A stretch of 64,000 nt of DNA from Catonia carolina. Taxonomy: Eukaryota; Arthropoda; Insecta; Hemiptera; Achilidae. Positions 12,015 to 23,801 of the stretch are shown in pieces; position 1 is the stretch's first letter; each line of letters opens with the position of its first letter. Where the stretch lies: positions 21,510,671 through 21,574,670 of the forward strand of contig JAQMRL010000012.1 in NCBI GenBank assembly GCA_035578175.1. The letters are read 5' to 3'. The notes below the pieces were generated by a model. It made no database searches, was not told the DNA's origin, and worked only from the letters and a program-made list of their open reading frames with translations. The position numbers and the translations under genes are program-made.

Positions 12015-12276
12015 ACCTTGCAGTGAATATATTAACGGCGCCGTTTGAAACGTGCGAGCTGAAAATTTTTTTAGAAGGCCTGCTACGCTCATGAAAACAC
12101 GCTTCTACTGAGTGATACGGTTATAAACAATAAAAAAATAACCGAATTAAATATTTAGTTTGTATTTCAGATAACCTGTAAATGTTTGAACTAACATCTA
12201 GCCTAATGATCTAAAAACCGAAATTAATTGTGCCAAGTATTTAACATCTCATTATTTACCTAATTTTAAGTTACTT

Positions 12277-12673
12277 GTTGCCCATAACAGACAGGTGGAG
12301 TGTCAAATTATTTACACTCAACCTGTTTGTTGCAGGGCTAAAATAAATAGTTCTGTTTCCTATCACATGGTCAGTCAATTAAATGACTGGATCATTGAAG
12401 AACAGAAGAGGTAGAGGTGTAAAGGCACTAATCAGAGTTATCTTCTCTAAAAGTAATGAATTTCATTGTACAGCCAGACCCTGTGGTGAATGAAGTGAAG
12501 GTGTCATTTACAGAGTGGAAAATATGTGCTTTTCAGAGGGCCCGGCCTGCTGATAAGCATACTTTTCCACTCAGTGAGGAAGGCAATGTAAACAACCTCA
12601 CTCCTCGTTTTACTTAGTAAAACCTTTGGAGGTTCAAACCAGCCTTTTGGCTGTTGACGTAAACAACAACAAC
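12277..12673. mobile_element. 398-bp SINE-like retroposon, copy 2
   Basis: Same insertion site and AAGTTACTT flanks as copy 1 (duplication 12268-12276 and 12674-12682). One base of a CAATTG motif near the middle is lost, which closes the frame seen in other copies. Confidence 0.82.
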
Positions 12674-12682
12674 AAGTTACTT

Positions 12683-14549
12683 GATAGATTGGATTTGAAA
12701 GAAAGGATGTTATCAATGTTATGAAAGAATGTAAAAATTTAATCTTATTAATCGTACAAAAAATATAATTTGATAATAGTTTATTAAATTTAATGTTCAA
12801 ACCAACATCTTCCTTAAATAATAGAGGCGTAGTCTATCAATACGTACGGTCTTATTTCAGAGAGTTATTATAATTTTTGTGTGTTTGACTTTTAACTAAA
12901 GCAATAATAAACAGAGAGCCATGCACAACTAATTTAGTAATGTTTTGTAAGGAGGAATGAATTGTTAATTGGAATTTTACACTGGTGGCGCAGAACGTGT
13001 ATATTTTAATTATATATTTGAGTTAATTATCGGATCCTAAATCAGCAAAGAAATAATCATTATTAAGCGTTAGTTAACGAATGTTTTTTTATTCAGCACC
13101 ATTTGTGTCAATAACATATCTGAAAACATATAATTGAAATCTAATAGAACTGATCTACAGTTGAAAATATAATTATTTAGGTCTTGCAAGTGAGGCGGCT
13201 TACGATGACGGTGACGTCCGTGTGACGTTAATAAAAGATATAATATTGGACCAGTCAGAAACTAGTATTCTCAACCTATGAAAAATCTTCAAACCTAACC
13301 AATCAGATGTCTTTTTAGGCGTCATTTTGATTGGTTAATATTGTCCAATCAGAGGGCTCATTAGAGTTCACTACGTCATCCGATAGCAACCAATGAAAAC
13401 GTTTCAATCAGTATTACGTCATTTGTCAGTACCGAGCTTCCTGATTGGTCAGGTACTGTTCCTGCGCGTGACGTCGACATACATTTTTACATCAATCCGC
13501 CCATTGTCACCGCCCAGACAACGATACGGCCGAATATTAAACAATTAACGTCTACTGAAATGCTATACTTTCCAGAATTAAAACACCTACCAAAAACATT
13601 TTAAAACTTGTTAAGGTTCTTCCCAGTACGGAATGATTATGGTTTATTGTATGAAACAGCAGTATATTAATACTGCTTTTCATAGTATGAAATTAAAAAA
13701 GTCATAAAAAGGAAGCACAAGAATAGGTTGCGTTGTCACATACAAGGTTGCTTAAATTTAAGACATTATTTTGTCGGCTACCATGCAAAAACCACATACG
13801 AACGTAACACATTGTGATCTTTTTATTGTATATTAAAGTTTATTCTAATTAGGACGTCTCTGAAGTTTTTTTGTCAACTAATCGTCAGTAGAATCGCCGG
13901 CATTACCAAACTGAAATTTAGAATATACTTGAACAATACCTAGTAAGAGCAAAATACAAATTGTGCCCTTTTAACGACAATCAGTCACACTAAAAACGGT
14001 TAACGATATGAAAAATTTCTAGGCAATATTTTTGACATTTCTCCGCGTTTATACGCTGCTTGTGTCATTATTTTTTTTGCGATGCGAAAATTTAGTATTG
14101 CCTACAAGAGACAGTTAAACTGTGAAATATTTTTTAAATTTCAACTGCTACTTCCACGGCTAAAATAATAGTTCGGTTTTCTTCACGAATGAAGCAATTT
14201 TCGGCTAAAACATTATAACAACATAAGAAGTACTGGTGAAATAAACACTTTTAGACCTTCTACATATGACAGTAGATTATCATACAGTTAGACCTTGCAG
14301 TGTGAATATATTAAAGGCGCATTTGCAAGGTGCGAACTGAAAATTTTTTAGAAGACCTGCTTTGCTCATCAAATGACTTTTCTACTGAACACACGGTTAG
14401 AAAACAAAAAAAGTAACCCATTTAACTTTTCAGTTTATTTCAGATAACTTGTAAATGTTTGAACTAACTTCTACCCTAATGATCTAAAAACTCAAATTAA
14501 TTGTGCCGAGTATTTAACATCTCATTATTTACCTAATTTTAAGTAACTT
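12683..14549 (+). repeat. Satellite monomer M5 (type C)
   Basis: An uninterrupted 1867-bp monomer. The CCAAT/CRE cluster is at about 13223-13475; the first CRE is changed to TGACGTTA and one CCAAT to CCAGT. It ends in AAGTAACTT before the LINE-bearing type B monomer. Confidence 0.93.
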
Positions 14550-14708
14550 GAAAAATCAGATTTGTAAGAAAGGATGTTATCAACGTCGTTATGAAAGAAC
14601 GTGCAAATTTAATGTGACTAATCGTACAAAAGGGAGTTGCGCGCGGACTGCGATACGATTAACATCGAATGAACAACGGTCGTGATTACTGTATCGATTG
14701 AGTGGTTT

Positions 14709-15464
14709 TTTTTTAATATTATTTTATTTATTTGGAACTGTACAATAACAATACAACGACCAAATTTTAGCACAGAGTAATATAAATCACAGTGATTGTA
14801 GGATAAAATTACATGTCCATTGACATTCATTTTGGGTTCAAAAAATAAAAAACATACAAATAGTAACAAACATAGCAAATAGACATAACAAATTAACAAA
14901 TATTAAAACTAAGAAATTTGATTATAAATGATGGGGATAACAGTAGCACAGAGTGGTGAAATGGTGGAAAGTAGTGGAATGGTGTCATCTCAGCAGGTCT
15001 CTGCTCCATCTTCTTTTTAGTCATCTGGCGAGCCGAGGATTGATCAGAATTCCCCTTACAAGCGGGTTACGGTGGCCATTCAATTATGAATGAAACCTCG
15101 CGTACAACCTTTTCACTGTTTCGGTAACGTAAGGTATTTGTAGGTCAGTATGAAGTGTTGAATTTGACACGTAGTACGGAGCATTGGTGATCATGCGAAG
15201 CAGTTTGGACTGACATACTTGTACTTTCTTTAATGTTGTCGAGCTGGCACTTCCGTATATCTGAACGCCATAGGTCCACAATGGCATCAGAAGACTTTTA
15301 TAAATTTTGACCTTTGTTTTTAAAGTAACATGTGATTTTCGATTAAGTAGCCGATATAGTTGTTTGACTCGTGAATTTAAAAGTAATCGTTTTATCTTTA
15401 TATGGGTGTTCCACGTTAACCTTTTATCAAAATTTAATCCTAGATATCGTACTTCTTTGTGTAA
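14709..15464 (-). mobile_element. 5'-truncated Jockey-type LINE tail, antisense in the RTE 5' region
   Basis: The fragment has an A-tail on the minus strand (T-run on the plus strand at 14706-14714) and a duplication ATTGAGTGGTTT (14697-14708, 15465-15476). Minus-strand translation from about 15464 to 15084 gives the typical end of a Jockey RT: a YLGLNFD-RLTW block, then MPLWTYGVQIYGSA, then QSKLLRMITNAPYYV. Only this last part of the RT gene and the 3' UTR are present, as expected for a truncated target-primed insertion. In this copy the frame stops at about 15084; the copies at 26, 33 and 40 kb read 21 codons further. Confidence 0.85.
15084..15464 (-). pseudogene. Jockey-clade reverse transcriptase, C-terminal fragment
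   Basis: About 127 codons, with no start codon of its own because the element is 5'-truncated. The conserved post-polymerase region of Jockey ORF2 is present (YLG, WTYG and LLRMITNAPYYV motifs). All catalytic RT motifs lie upstream and are absent. The frame ends with a stop shortly after ARFHS, earlier than in the paralogues at 26.1, 33.2 and 40.2 kb. Confidence 0.82.
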
Positions 15465-15481
15465 ATTGAGTGGTTTACTTT

Positions 15482-15526
15482 ATGATTGAGTGGAACTTTA
15501 TGATTTAGTGGCTTACTTTATGATAT

Positions 15527-15563
<37 letters not shown>

Positions 15564-15640
15564 TTTAACTATATACTTTATGATTTAGTGGCTTACTTTA
15601 TGATTGAGTGGTTTAATTAAAAGTTATGTCAATTGTAAAA
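15482..15640. repeat. GATTGAGTGG/GATTTAGTGG minisatellite with (TA)n core
   Basis: Short degenerate units of the type CTTACTTTATGATTTAGTGG surround a (TA)n run at about 15531-15562. The units resemble the Jockey target duplication next to it, so the tract probably predates the Jockey insertion. The run is much longer in the 60-kb copy (about 60936-60996). Confidence 0.75.
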
Positions 15641-16009
15641 TAGTATGTTATATAAGTGATCGTTCTTAAAATATACGTCAAGAATCTTGTAAACTATATG
15701 GAGGTTTGGGTGAGATATTTGTTAAAAACTAAGGTAAAATAATTTAAAATACTAGTTAATGCCAGCTTTATATTAACATACAATAGTATTTATAGAGTTT
15801 GGAAGGAGACTCAAGGTAAAGGTCACTAATTGACCGGCCGGCTGTCGTTGCTTATCAGTCGTTTAGAAATAGAGGATATAAAATATCTACGACAATTTAT
15901 CTTACCGCAACAACGTAATATCATTATAAACTAAATAATAATTAAAACTGGGTTTACTCGATCTACTCAATAAGCAATATTAGTCGAACATCAATAAACT
16001 GGATATATA

Positions 16010-17165
16010 TGGGGTGATTCAAAAAGAGCGCCGGTTTTGATATATCAAATTAAGAGATTTATTTTATTGAAAAATTGAAAATAAATACATCAACAAGTTC
16101 ATCTTACCTTCCGATTTCATGTATGAAAAATGATGCCATGCATGTGTCCTCCTCTACTGCCCATGCACGCATCAACTCTGTCCATGAAATTGGATACTAC
16201 TGCACGACAAGTTTCGACTTCCATTTGCCCGATAACCCGTCGAATTTCCTCCTTCAAGTCATTGATGTTTCGGGGTTTATTGGCATACACCAATGACTTC
16301 AGATGACCCCAAAGATGAAAGCCACAAGGCGTCAAGTCACACGACCTTGGTGGCTATTGATGGTCGGAATTACGGGAAATGATGCGATCCTGGAACCGTT
16401 CACGGTGCAACAACATTGTTTCTCGTGCAGCGTGACATTGCAGCGTGACGCGAGGGTTTTCTAAACCCCACATACGGCAGTTCTGTTTATTAACAAAACC
16501 GTTTAAGTGGAAGTGCGCCTCATCACTGAAAATGATTTTGTTTGCGACGGTGTCATCATCCTGCCGTTTTCTTAATACCCAGTCAACAAACTGTCGTCTC
16601 TTCTGGTGGTCTGCCACTTTCAAATGTTTCGTCAACTGAATTTTATACGGGTGATATTGGAGATCGTACCGAAGAATTCTCCGTACAGAAGAACATCGTA
16701 AACCCAATTGTTGAGAACGGCGACGTATTGATTTTGCTGGGCTAACAGCCACACTGTCACGAACCAACGCAACGTTCTGCTCAGTTCGGCCAGAACGACG
16801 ACGTCCAGAACTTTTAAGGTCGACTGTTGAACCCGTCTCAAAAAACTTTTTCATGAGCCTGCGAACTGTTGATTCATTCGGTGCTTCATTACGTCCTAGT
16901 GTACCGCGAAGTCGCCTGACAGTAGCCGCATAACTCTCTCCACTCTGGTAAAATGTTTTGACGATTAACACTCGTTGTGCAATAGTAAACTTCTCCATGG
17001 TTAGACACAGACTGCGAGAGTACTACACTGCGAACAAGAGAAACTACAACTGAATCGTCAATCGGAATGTTCTCCGAAATAGAAATGAGGTCTAACAATG
17101 TTGCCAACCGATAAACAAAAATTTACCAGCCGTTTAAAAACCGGCGCTCTTTTTGAATCACCCGT
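16010..17165 (-). mobile_element. Mariner-family DNA transposon, internally deleted, both TIRs present
   Basis: The TIRs share GGGTGATTCAAAAAGAGCG and continue with CCGGTTTT. They lie at 16012-16038 and, inverted, at about 17137-17163. Reading the element as 16010-17165 places TA on both sides (16008-16009, 17166-17167), the expected Tc1/mariner target duplication. At 1156 bp it is a little short for a mariner. The transposase is on the minus strand and lacks an internal segment. The element sits in the 5' region of the RTE LINE. Confidence 0.88.
16117..16998 (-). pseudogene. Mariner-family transposase, deleted and interrupted
   Basis: From ATG at 16998 the frame encodes an N-terminal helix-turn-helix region (MEKFTIAQRVLIVKTFY, then a second HTH near SVRRILRYD) and the first catalytic Asp in IIFSDEAHFHL. 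After NPRVTLQ the protein jumps to CHAARETM. In this family that string directly follows the second catalytic Asp (QDGA motif), so roughly 80 codons with that Asp are missing. A TAG at 16354-16356 replaces the Trp expected before PPRSCDLTP. The frame then continues in phase through the third-Asp motif SCDLTP to a stop at 16117. The encoded protein cannot be an active transposase. Its TIRs could still be mobilised by an enzyme supplied elsewhere. Confidence 0.85.
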
Positions 17166-17267
17166 TACAAATATAGATAACGGAATAATTTTTTTTAGAA
17201 CTGAATTTTATTGCCTGTATATTGAAATCAGTCAGTCATAAAAACTTTTATAATATCTAAAATTAAG

Positions 17268-17941
17268 ATGGATTTAGACTCCTTCAAAAAAATACTGGAT
17301 AACTTAAAGAAGAAATGAAAAAAGAAATAAAAGCAAACATCAAAGAAGAGCTGAGCAAATTTTCAAAGCAACCCACTGAGAATTTTCAAGACTCCTTGAT
17401 GTCACTGAATAACACCATTTTAGAGCAAGAAAAAAGAATTGATTTTCTAGAACGTGAGAATAGGAAGAAAAATTTAATTATAAACGGCCTAGAAGAAGGA
17501 CAAGGAAATAATATGGACCTTGAGAACACGGTTTTTCATTTAATTAAAACTAAGCTTAAGGTAAATATAGAGGATAATGAAATAGATTTTATAAGACGAA
17601 TAGGCCGGGCGACTGAAAATAAAAAAAGACTTGTCATCGTGGGGCTTGTTTCTTCTAGAAAGAAAATAAACATAATCACACAGGCAAAATGCTTAAAGGG
17701 ATCAAATATTTTTATCTCTGAGGATTTCCCACCAAAAGTCATACAAGTTAGAAAACAGCTCCAGGTAGATTTGAAGAAAGCAAGGTCAGAAGGAAAGTTT
17801 GCCATTATACGATATGACAAACTAATAGTTAGAGAAGGAACAGAAAAACCTAAAAAGCGTCTATTGAGTGAATCACCCAAAGGATCGATTAAACAAAATT
17901 CTCCAGCAGCGCAAATAGTTAAAAAAAACAAAGAAAAGTGA
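17268..17941 (+). pseudogene. RTE LINE ORF1 (RNA-binding protein), frameshifted near the start
   Basis: The ATG at 17268 opens MDLDSF, but one T is missing at about 17302 compared with the 62.7-kb copy, which shifts the frame. The rest is open, and an ATG at 17315 would give 208 residues, only 16 fewer than the intact form. Visible features are a Lys/Glu-rich coiled-coil segment (about residues 20-60 of the intact form), then an RRM-like region starting RKKNLIINGLEE, and a basic C-terminal domain. This resembles L1-type ORF1 nucleic-acid chaperones. The Lys-rich C-terminus ends in KNKEK. ORF2 follows on the same strand. Confidence 0.75.
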
Positions 17942-18143
17942 AAATAAAAGGAAAAACTCAATTGAAAGTTTTCTTATAGATAAGGATGAAGACAAAATTA
18001 ACGACAGGAATGAATGAAAATTAGAGGAAACTAGACTCAAGATAAGGACAAAAAATGTTAAAAAATACGATTGTAAAATAGGGAAAACAGAATGTGATAA
18101 TATAAAAAGCAACTCATTTACAAAAACAACACCCCCAGAACGT

Positions 18144-21036
18144 TTGGTCAGCAAGGGGGCAAGAGACCAATACCTCCCAACTAGAAATAGAAATAACTCA
18201 GCAATACACACCACTTCACAATCAAACAAAAACTATAAAGTAAATTATAGTACATTCAGCACCTTAAATGTAAGATCTTTAATGTCTGAAGAACAAATTG
18301 TAGAACTTGAACAAGCTTTAAGCAATAGTGATATTGACATATTAGGATTATCGGAAATAAGAAGACAAGGTGAAAAAATAATTGAGAGGAAAAGCAAATT
18401 TATATTTTTCTATTTCGGAGAAGTATCCGGTAAAAATGGAACGGGTTTTTTAGTTCACCATAAATTTAGAAATGATATTTTAGAATTCAAACCTATATCA
18501 GATAGAATCTCTACCCTCAGTATTAGACGAAACCAAGTGATACTACGGTTTATTCAAGTGTATGCACCGACCAGCTCTTCTACTGAAGAAGAAATCGAAC
18601 AATTCTATAACTTATTAATAGAGGAATTAGAAGAGAAGAAAACAAATTACAGGGAAGAAACAATAATAATGGGAGATTTAAATGCCCAAATAGGTCTCAG
18701 GAAGGTAGGAAAACAAGATACGATTGGTGCTTTAGGCTACGGCAAAAGAAATACAAGAGGTTAGAGATTGATAAGATTTTGCCAAGAATTTAACCTAAAA
18801 ATTCTGAACAGTTTCTTTAAAAAAAGAGCAGGCCGTAAATGGACATGGTTGTCGCCAAATGGTAAGCATAAAAATGAGATAGATTTTATACTATCAAAAA
18901 ACAAGAATATGTTCCATGATGTAAGTGTAGTTAAAAATTTCCAATTCCATTCAGACCATAGGCTAATACGAGGCAAAATACTAACCACAGATAGATCTAG
19001 GAGACATTTTTTTAAAGATAATAATCAACATCAGCATATTAACTTAGAAAACTTTCAGAGGAATATTAAAAATGCAGTGGTTCAAAGGATACCAAGAAAT
19101 TGTGATATGCAATAAAATTACAACTGGTTAGAAAACACTATAATTAACACAAGTAAAGAATCAAAAAGAAAGGTGAATAGAGGAATTAGACGAAATAATA
19201 AACTGAGTGACCTTACACTAGAACTAATCAGGAAAAGATCGATATTATGGAGAAAGGACAATAAAACTATTGAAGATAAATTAGAATTAAATATTATATG
19301 TAAAGCTTGTAAATACAATATTAGAAAAGACATTAATGCTTACAATAACGAATTGGTGAAAAGTCTAATGCAACCGGACCTATCTGTAAAGAAAACCAGG
19401 AAATCTTTATCTCAAGGTAGATTATGGTTGTCAGGTTTGAGGGATGAAAACGGAATTGTAAAAAGAAGCAGAGAAGATATCCTGGCTGTGGCATCTAAGT
19501 TTTTAAAAAAAAAAAAAAAAAAAATCATCAGAAATCCAAGACGAACATAGGACATTTCTTAACATATTGGAGGAAGAAGTCAGTTCGGTTCTAAAGAAAC
19601 TCAAGAGTGGAAAATCACCAGGAAATGACAAGATAATAAATGAATACTTAAGAGTGGCAGAGTGCTTTATTTCAAAGAATTTAACACACATATTTAACCA
19701 AATAATGATGCAGGGCAAGGTTCCAGGCCAATGGCTTAAATCGGACATCATTCTGCTTCATAAAAAGGGAGAGGTAACGGATATTAAAAATTACCGTCCT
19801 ATTACTCTTTCTTCATCATTGAGTAAAGTTTTCGCTAAGATTATACAACGACGTATGAAACCGATTGTGGAGTACAACCAACACATTGAACAAGCGGGTT
19901 TTCGCCCTGGGTTTTCAACTGTGGATCATTTGCAGGTAGTGAACCAGCTGATCGAAAAATGCAGAGAATATAACATAGAAATTTATATAGCTTTGGTGGA
20001 CTTTGCGAAGGCTTTTGATTCTGTGAAACTGGTATCTATTTTTAAGGGATTACAAGAGCTAGGGATAGATGAAAGAATATTAAGAGTATTATGGCATTGG
20101 TACAAAAATGGCGAAGCTCTAGTGGTCCTAGAGAATCCGGGCGATTTTTTTCCAGTTGGACGAGGTGTCAAACAGGGCGATCCTCTGTCACCCGATCTTT
20201 TCAATGTAACATTGGATTCAGTTTTCAAAAATTCGGATTGGGATGAAAAGGGTATAAGAGTGAATGGAAGAAACATAAGTAATGTAAGATTTGCAGATGA
20301 TATTACATTATTTGCGAAATCACCAACGGAATTAAGCGGTATGCTAGAAGAACTACAGCAGGCTAGCCTATTAGCGGGACTTGAGATAAATAATGATAAA
20401 ACTATTCTTCTCACTAATAGTAAGCGAGAGGATATTGTCCTAAATGGTAAAAAATTAATATGGGTAAATGAGGCGATTTATCTGGGACAGACAATTTCTT
20501 TTAGGAATGGATGCAGTAAGGAAGTAAACCGAAGAATGACTTTGGCTTGGAGAAAATACTGGTCAATGAAGTTTATATTAAAAAGCAAAATGTCTCAAAG
20601 ATTAAAGACCTTAGCTTTTAATTGTTGTGTGCTTCCTTGCATGACCTACGGCGCACAGACATGGACTTCGTCAAAGAAGGACGTATACAGACTGAGAGTC
20701 ACTCAAAGAGCCATGGAACGGAGCATGTTAGGGGTTTCCTTCCGAGACAAGATCAAAAACACAGAACTAAGGAGGAGAACACAACTTCAAAATGTTGTCG
20801 AAGTGGCAAAGCGACTGAAATGGAATTGGGCTGAAAATGTGTTACGGCTAAATAACGACAGATGGACAAAACGAGTTACAGAATGGCAACCGATTGAAAA
20901 TATCAGGCGTAGAGGTAGACAGTGTTTGAGGTGGGACGACGAATTGGTCAAAAAACATGCCGGTGCACATTGGCAAATTACAACAAGAGACAAATCCCGT
21001 TGGAAAACATTGGGAGAGGCCTTTGCCCAAAAATAG
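18144..21036 (+). pseudogene. RTE LINE ORF2, endonuclease-reverse transcriptase, disrupted
   Basis: The upstream limit is uncertain because the open frame begins at a TTG with no ATG. The APE endonuclease starts near STLNVRSL. GDLNA (18672-18686) and SDHR (18951-18962) motifs are intact. A TAG at 18762-18764 and a TAA at 19113-19115 interrupt the same frame. A run of 20 A (19505-19524) then shifts the frame. The RT domain is open from about 19530 to 21036. It contains NYRPITL, the motif A string ALVDFAKAFDS, GVKQGDPLSP and FADD (20290-20301), followed by the RTE C-terminal region. At least three lesions make this copy inactive, although the RT part has no further breaks. Confidence 0.88.
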
Positions 21037-21053
21037 GCCTAGTTTCCTAAATA

Positions 21054-21054
<1 letters not shown>

Positions 21055-21099
<45 letters not shown>
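21055..21099. repeat. (TA)n microsatellite in the LINE 3' UTR
   Basis: A run of about 45 bp of alternating A/T just after the ORF2 stop. The three deleted LINE copies carry a much shorter run at the same place (about 28131-28145, 35179-35193, 42228-42242). This accounts for most of the length difference between otherwise near-identical units. Confidence 0.9.
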
Positions 21100-21104
<5 letters not shown>

Positions 21105-22129
21105 AAGAAATTATGATTTTATTTGAACATTAAAGTTTAAAAATTTATAAATTTATTTGTTTTTTTTAATATAATTAATTATTACATAGTTATTGTCTTA
21201 TGTGTAATGTATCTACTCAATGTAAAGTATGTAATTTTAAAGGAGACTAATAAAGAAAGGCTATTTTTATTATTATTATTAATCGCACAAAAAATATAAT
21301 CTGATAATAGTTTATTAAATTTAATGTTCAAACCAACATCTACCTCAAATAACATAGGCGTAGTACATCAATACGCACGGTTTTATTTCTAAGAATTATT
21401 GAAATTTTTGTGCTTGAAATTTTACTATAGTACTAATAAACAGAGAGCACTGCACAACTAATTTTCTAACGTTATTTCAACTAGGAATTAATTGCTGATT
21501 AGAGTTTTACACTATTGGCGCAGAACGTGTATATTTTTATTATACGTTTTGAGTTAACTATCAAATCCTAAATCAACAAAGAAATAATCATTAGAGAGCG
21601 TTACTTAACGAAATTTTATTTCTTTCGCACTATTTGTGTCTTTAACATATCCGAAAATATACAACTAAAATGTAATAGATTTGATGTACAGTAGAAAAAA
21701 ATTATTATTTAAGTCTTGCGAGTAAGGCGGCCTACAATGACGACAACGCGCGTGTGACGTCAAAGGCAGGTATAATATAGGACCATTCAGAGTGTAGTAT
21801 TCTCAACCACTGAAAAATCTCCAAAACTAACCAATCAGATGTCTTCTTAGGCGTGATTTTGGTTAGTTATTATTGTCCAATCAGAGAGCTCCTTATAGTT
21901 CACTACGTCATCCGATATGAACCAATGAAGTCGTCTCATTCAGTCATTTGTCAGTGTCGAGCTTCCTGATTGATCCTGTACTGTTCCTGCGCGTGACGTC
22001 GCCTTACATTTTTACATAAGATTCGCCCATTGCCACCGCCCAGTTAATGATACGGCCGAATAATAGAGAATAACGTCTACTGAAATGCAATACGTTCCAG
22101 AATTAAAACACCTACCAAAAACATGTTAA

Positions 22130-22170
22130 ATTTTGTTAGGGTTCTTCTTTTTTTTAGGGTTCTTCTTTTG
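22130..22170. repeat. B-to-A hybrid junction, first copy
   Basis: Type B sequence TTTTGTTAGGGTTCTTC is followed by a T-run and a second TTTAGGGTTCTTCTTTT, then type A begins at GATTGGTTAATATTG. Elsewhere type B continues after GGGTTCTTC with CGAGTACGCAATG. The join is therefore out of register and leaves a short direct repeat. The same join recurs at about 29181-29217, 36231-36268 and 43278-43314. Confidence 0.85.
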
Positions 22171-23403
22171 ATTGGTTAATATTGTCCAATCAGAGGGCTC
22201 ATAATAGTTCACTACGTCACCCGATATCAACCAATGAAAACGTCTCAATCAGTATTACGTCCATTGTTAGTATCGAGCTTTCTGATTGGTCCGGTACTGT
22301 TCCTGCGCGAGACGTCGACTTACATTTTTACATAAATCCGCCCGTTGTCACCGCCCAGTTAACGATACGGCCGAATATTAAACAATTAACGTCTACTGAA
22401 ATGCTATACTTTCCAGAATTAAAACGCGTAACAAAAACATTTTTAAACTTGTTAAGGTTCTTCCGAGTATGGAATGATTATGATTTATGGTATGAAACAG
22501 CAGTACTATTTATACTGCTTTTCACAATATGAAATAAAAAAAGTCATAAAAAGGAAGGACAACAATAGCTTGCGTTGTCACATATAAGCTTGCTTAAATT
22601 TAAGACATTATTTTGTCGGCTACCATGCAAACACTACTCTACTAACGTAACACATTGTGATTTTTTCATTATATATTGAAGTTTATTCTAATAAGGACGT
22701 CTCTGAAGTTTTTTTGTCAACTAATCGTCAGTAGATTCGCCGGAATTACCAAACTGAATATTAGAATATACTTAAACAATACCTAGTAAGAGCAAACAAG
22801 AACCTGTGCCCTTTTAATGACAATCAGTCTTACTAAAAATGGGTAACGATATAAAAAATTTCTGGGCGATATTTTTGACATTTCTCCGCGTTTATTCGCT
22901 GCTTGTGTCATTATTTTATTTTGTGCTGCGAAAATTTAGTATTGCCTACAAGAGGCAGTTAAACTGTTAAATATTTTTTTAATTTTAACTGCTACTTCCA
23001 CTGCTACAATAATCGTTCTGTTTTTTTTTTAGCGAGAGAAGCAAATTTTCGACTAAAACATATTAAGAAAATAAGAGGTACTAATGAAATAAACACTTTT
23101 AGAGATTGTTACAATGACAGTTGATGATTATGCAGTTAGACCTTGCAGTGAATATATTAACGGCGCCGTTTGAAACGTGCGAACTGAAACCTTTTTTAGA
23201 AGCCCTGCTACGCTCATGAAAACACGCTTCTACTGAGTGATACGGTTATAAACAATAAAAAAAAATAACCGAATTAAATATTTAGTTTGTATTTCAGATA
23301 ACCTGTAAATGTTTGAACTAACATCTAGCCTAATGATCTAAAAACCGAAATTAATTGTGCCAAGTATTCAACATCTCATTATTTACCTAATTTTAAGTTA
23401 CTT

Positions 23404-23801
23404 GTTGCCCATAACAGACAGGTGGAGTGTCAAATTATTTACACTCAATCTGTTTGTTGCAGGGCTAAAATAAATAGTTCTGTTTCTTATCACATGGTCA
23501 GTCAATTAAATGACTGGATCATTGAAGAACAGAAGAGGTAGAGGTGTAAAGGCACTAATCAGAGTTATTTTCTCCGAAAGTATTGAATTTCATTGTACAG
23601 CCAGACCCTGTGGTGAATGAAGTGAAGGTGTCATTTACAGAGTGGAAAATATGTGCTTTTCAGAGGGCCCGGCCTGCTGATAAGCATACTTTTCCACTCA
23701 GTGAGGAAGACAATTGTAAACAACCTCACTCCTCGTTTTACTTAGTAAAACCTTTGGAGGTTCAAACCCGCCTTTTTGCTGTTGACGTAAACAACAACAA
23801 C
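23404..23801. mobile_element. 398-bp SINE-like retroposon, copy 3
   Basis: Left duplication AAGTTACTT is intact. The right one is changed to ATATTACTT (23802-23810), a variant shared with copies 4, 5 and 6. Confidence 0.82.

Larger units (their letters stand above)
8480..12682 (+). repeat. Satellite monomer M4 (type B) with two insertions
   Basis: This is a diverged monomer. Its phase motif is TAAAAATCAG, and around 9628-9680 it has an extra AT-rich run between the TTGAAGTT and TTAAAGTT motifs that marks type B. The CCAAT/CRE cluster is at about 9026-9277. It is interrupted by an unclassified element (10133-12014) and ends with a type A-like tail holding the 398-bp retroposon (12277-12673). 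Net satellite length is about 1.91 kb. Confidence 0.9.
14632..21280 (+). mobile_element. Full-length RTE-type LINE with nested Jockey tail and mariner
   Basis: The insertion lies between target duplications AATCGTACAAAA (14620-14631) and AATCGCACAAAA (21281-21292), which differ by one base. It starts GGGAGTTGCGCGCGG and ends in a TTATT/ATT microsatellite tail, as RTE elements often do. The 5' region is split by an antisense Jockey fragment (about 14709-15464) and a mariner (16010-17165). ORF1 begins at 17268 and ORF2 (APE-RT) ends at 21036. The 3' UTR is about 245 bp with a long (TA)n tract. RTE assignment rests on the RT/C-terminal signature, especially RWTKRVTEWQP followed by RRRGRQCLRW. 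The element is non-functional because ORF2 is broken. Confidence 0.88.

Noticed and set aside
17536..18229. Long minus-strand frames opposite LINE ORF1 and the ORF1-ORF2 spacer (also 62821-63664)
   Set aside because: They are Phe/Leu/Ser-rich shadows of Lys/Glu-rich coding sequence on the plus strand.
18144..21036. An active LINE ORF2
   Set aside because: Two in-frame stop codons and a frameshift separate the APE and RT parts.
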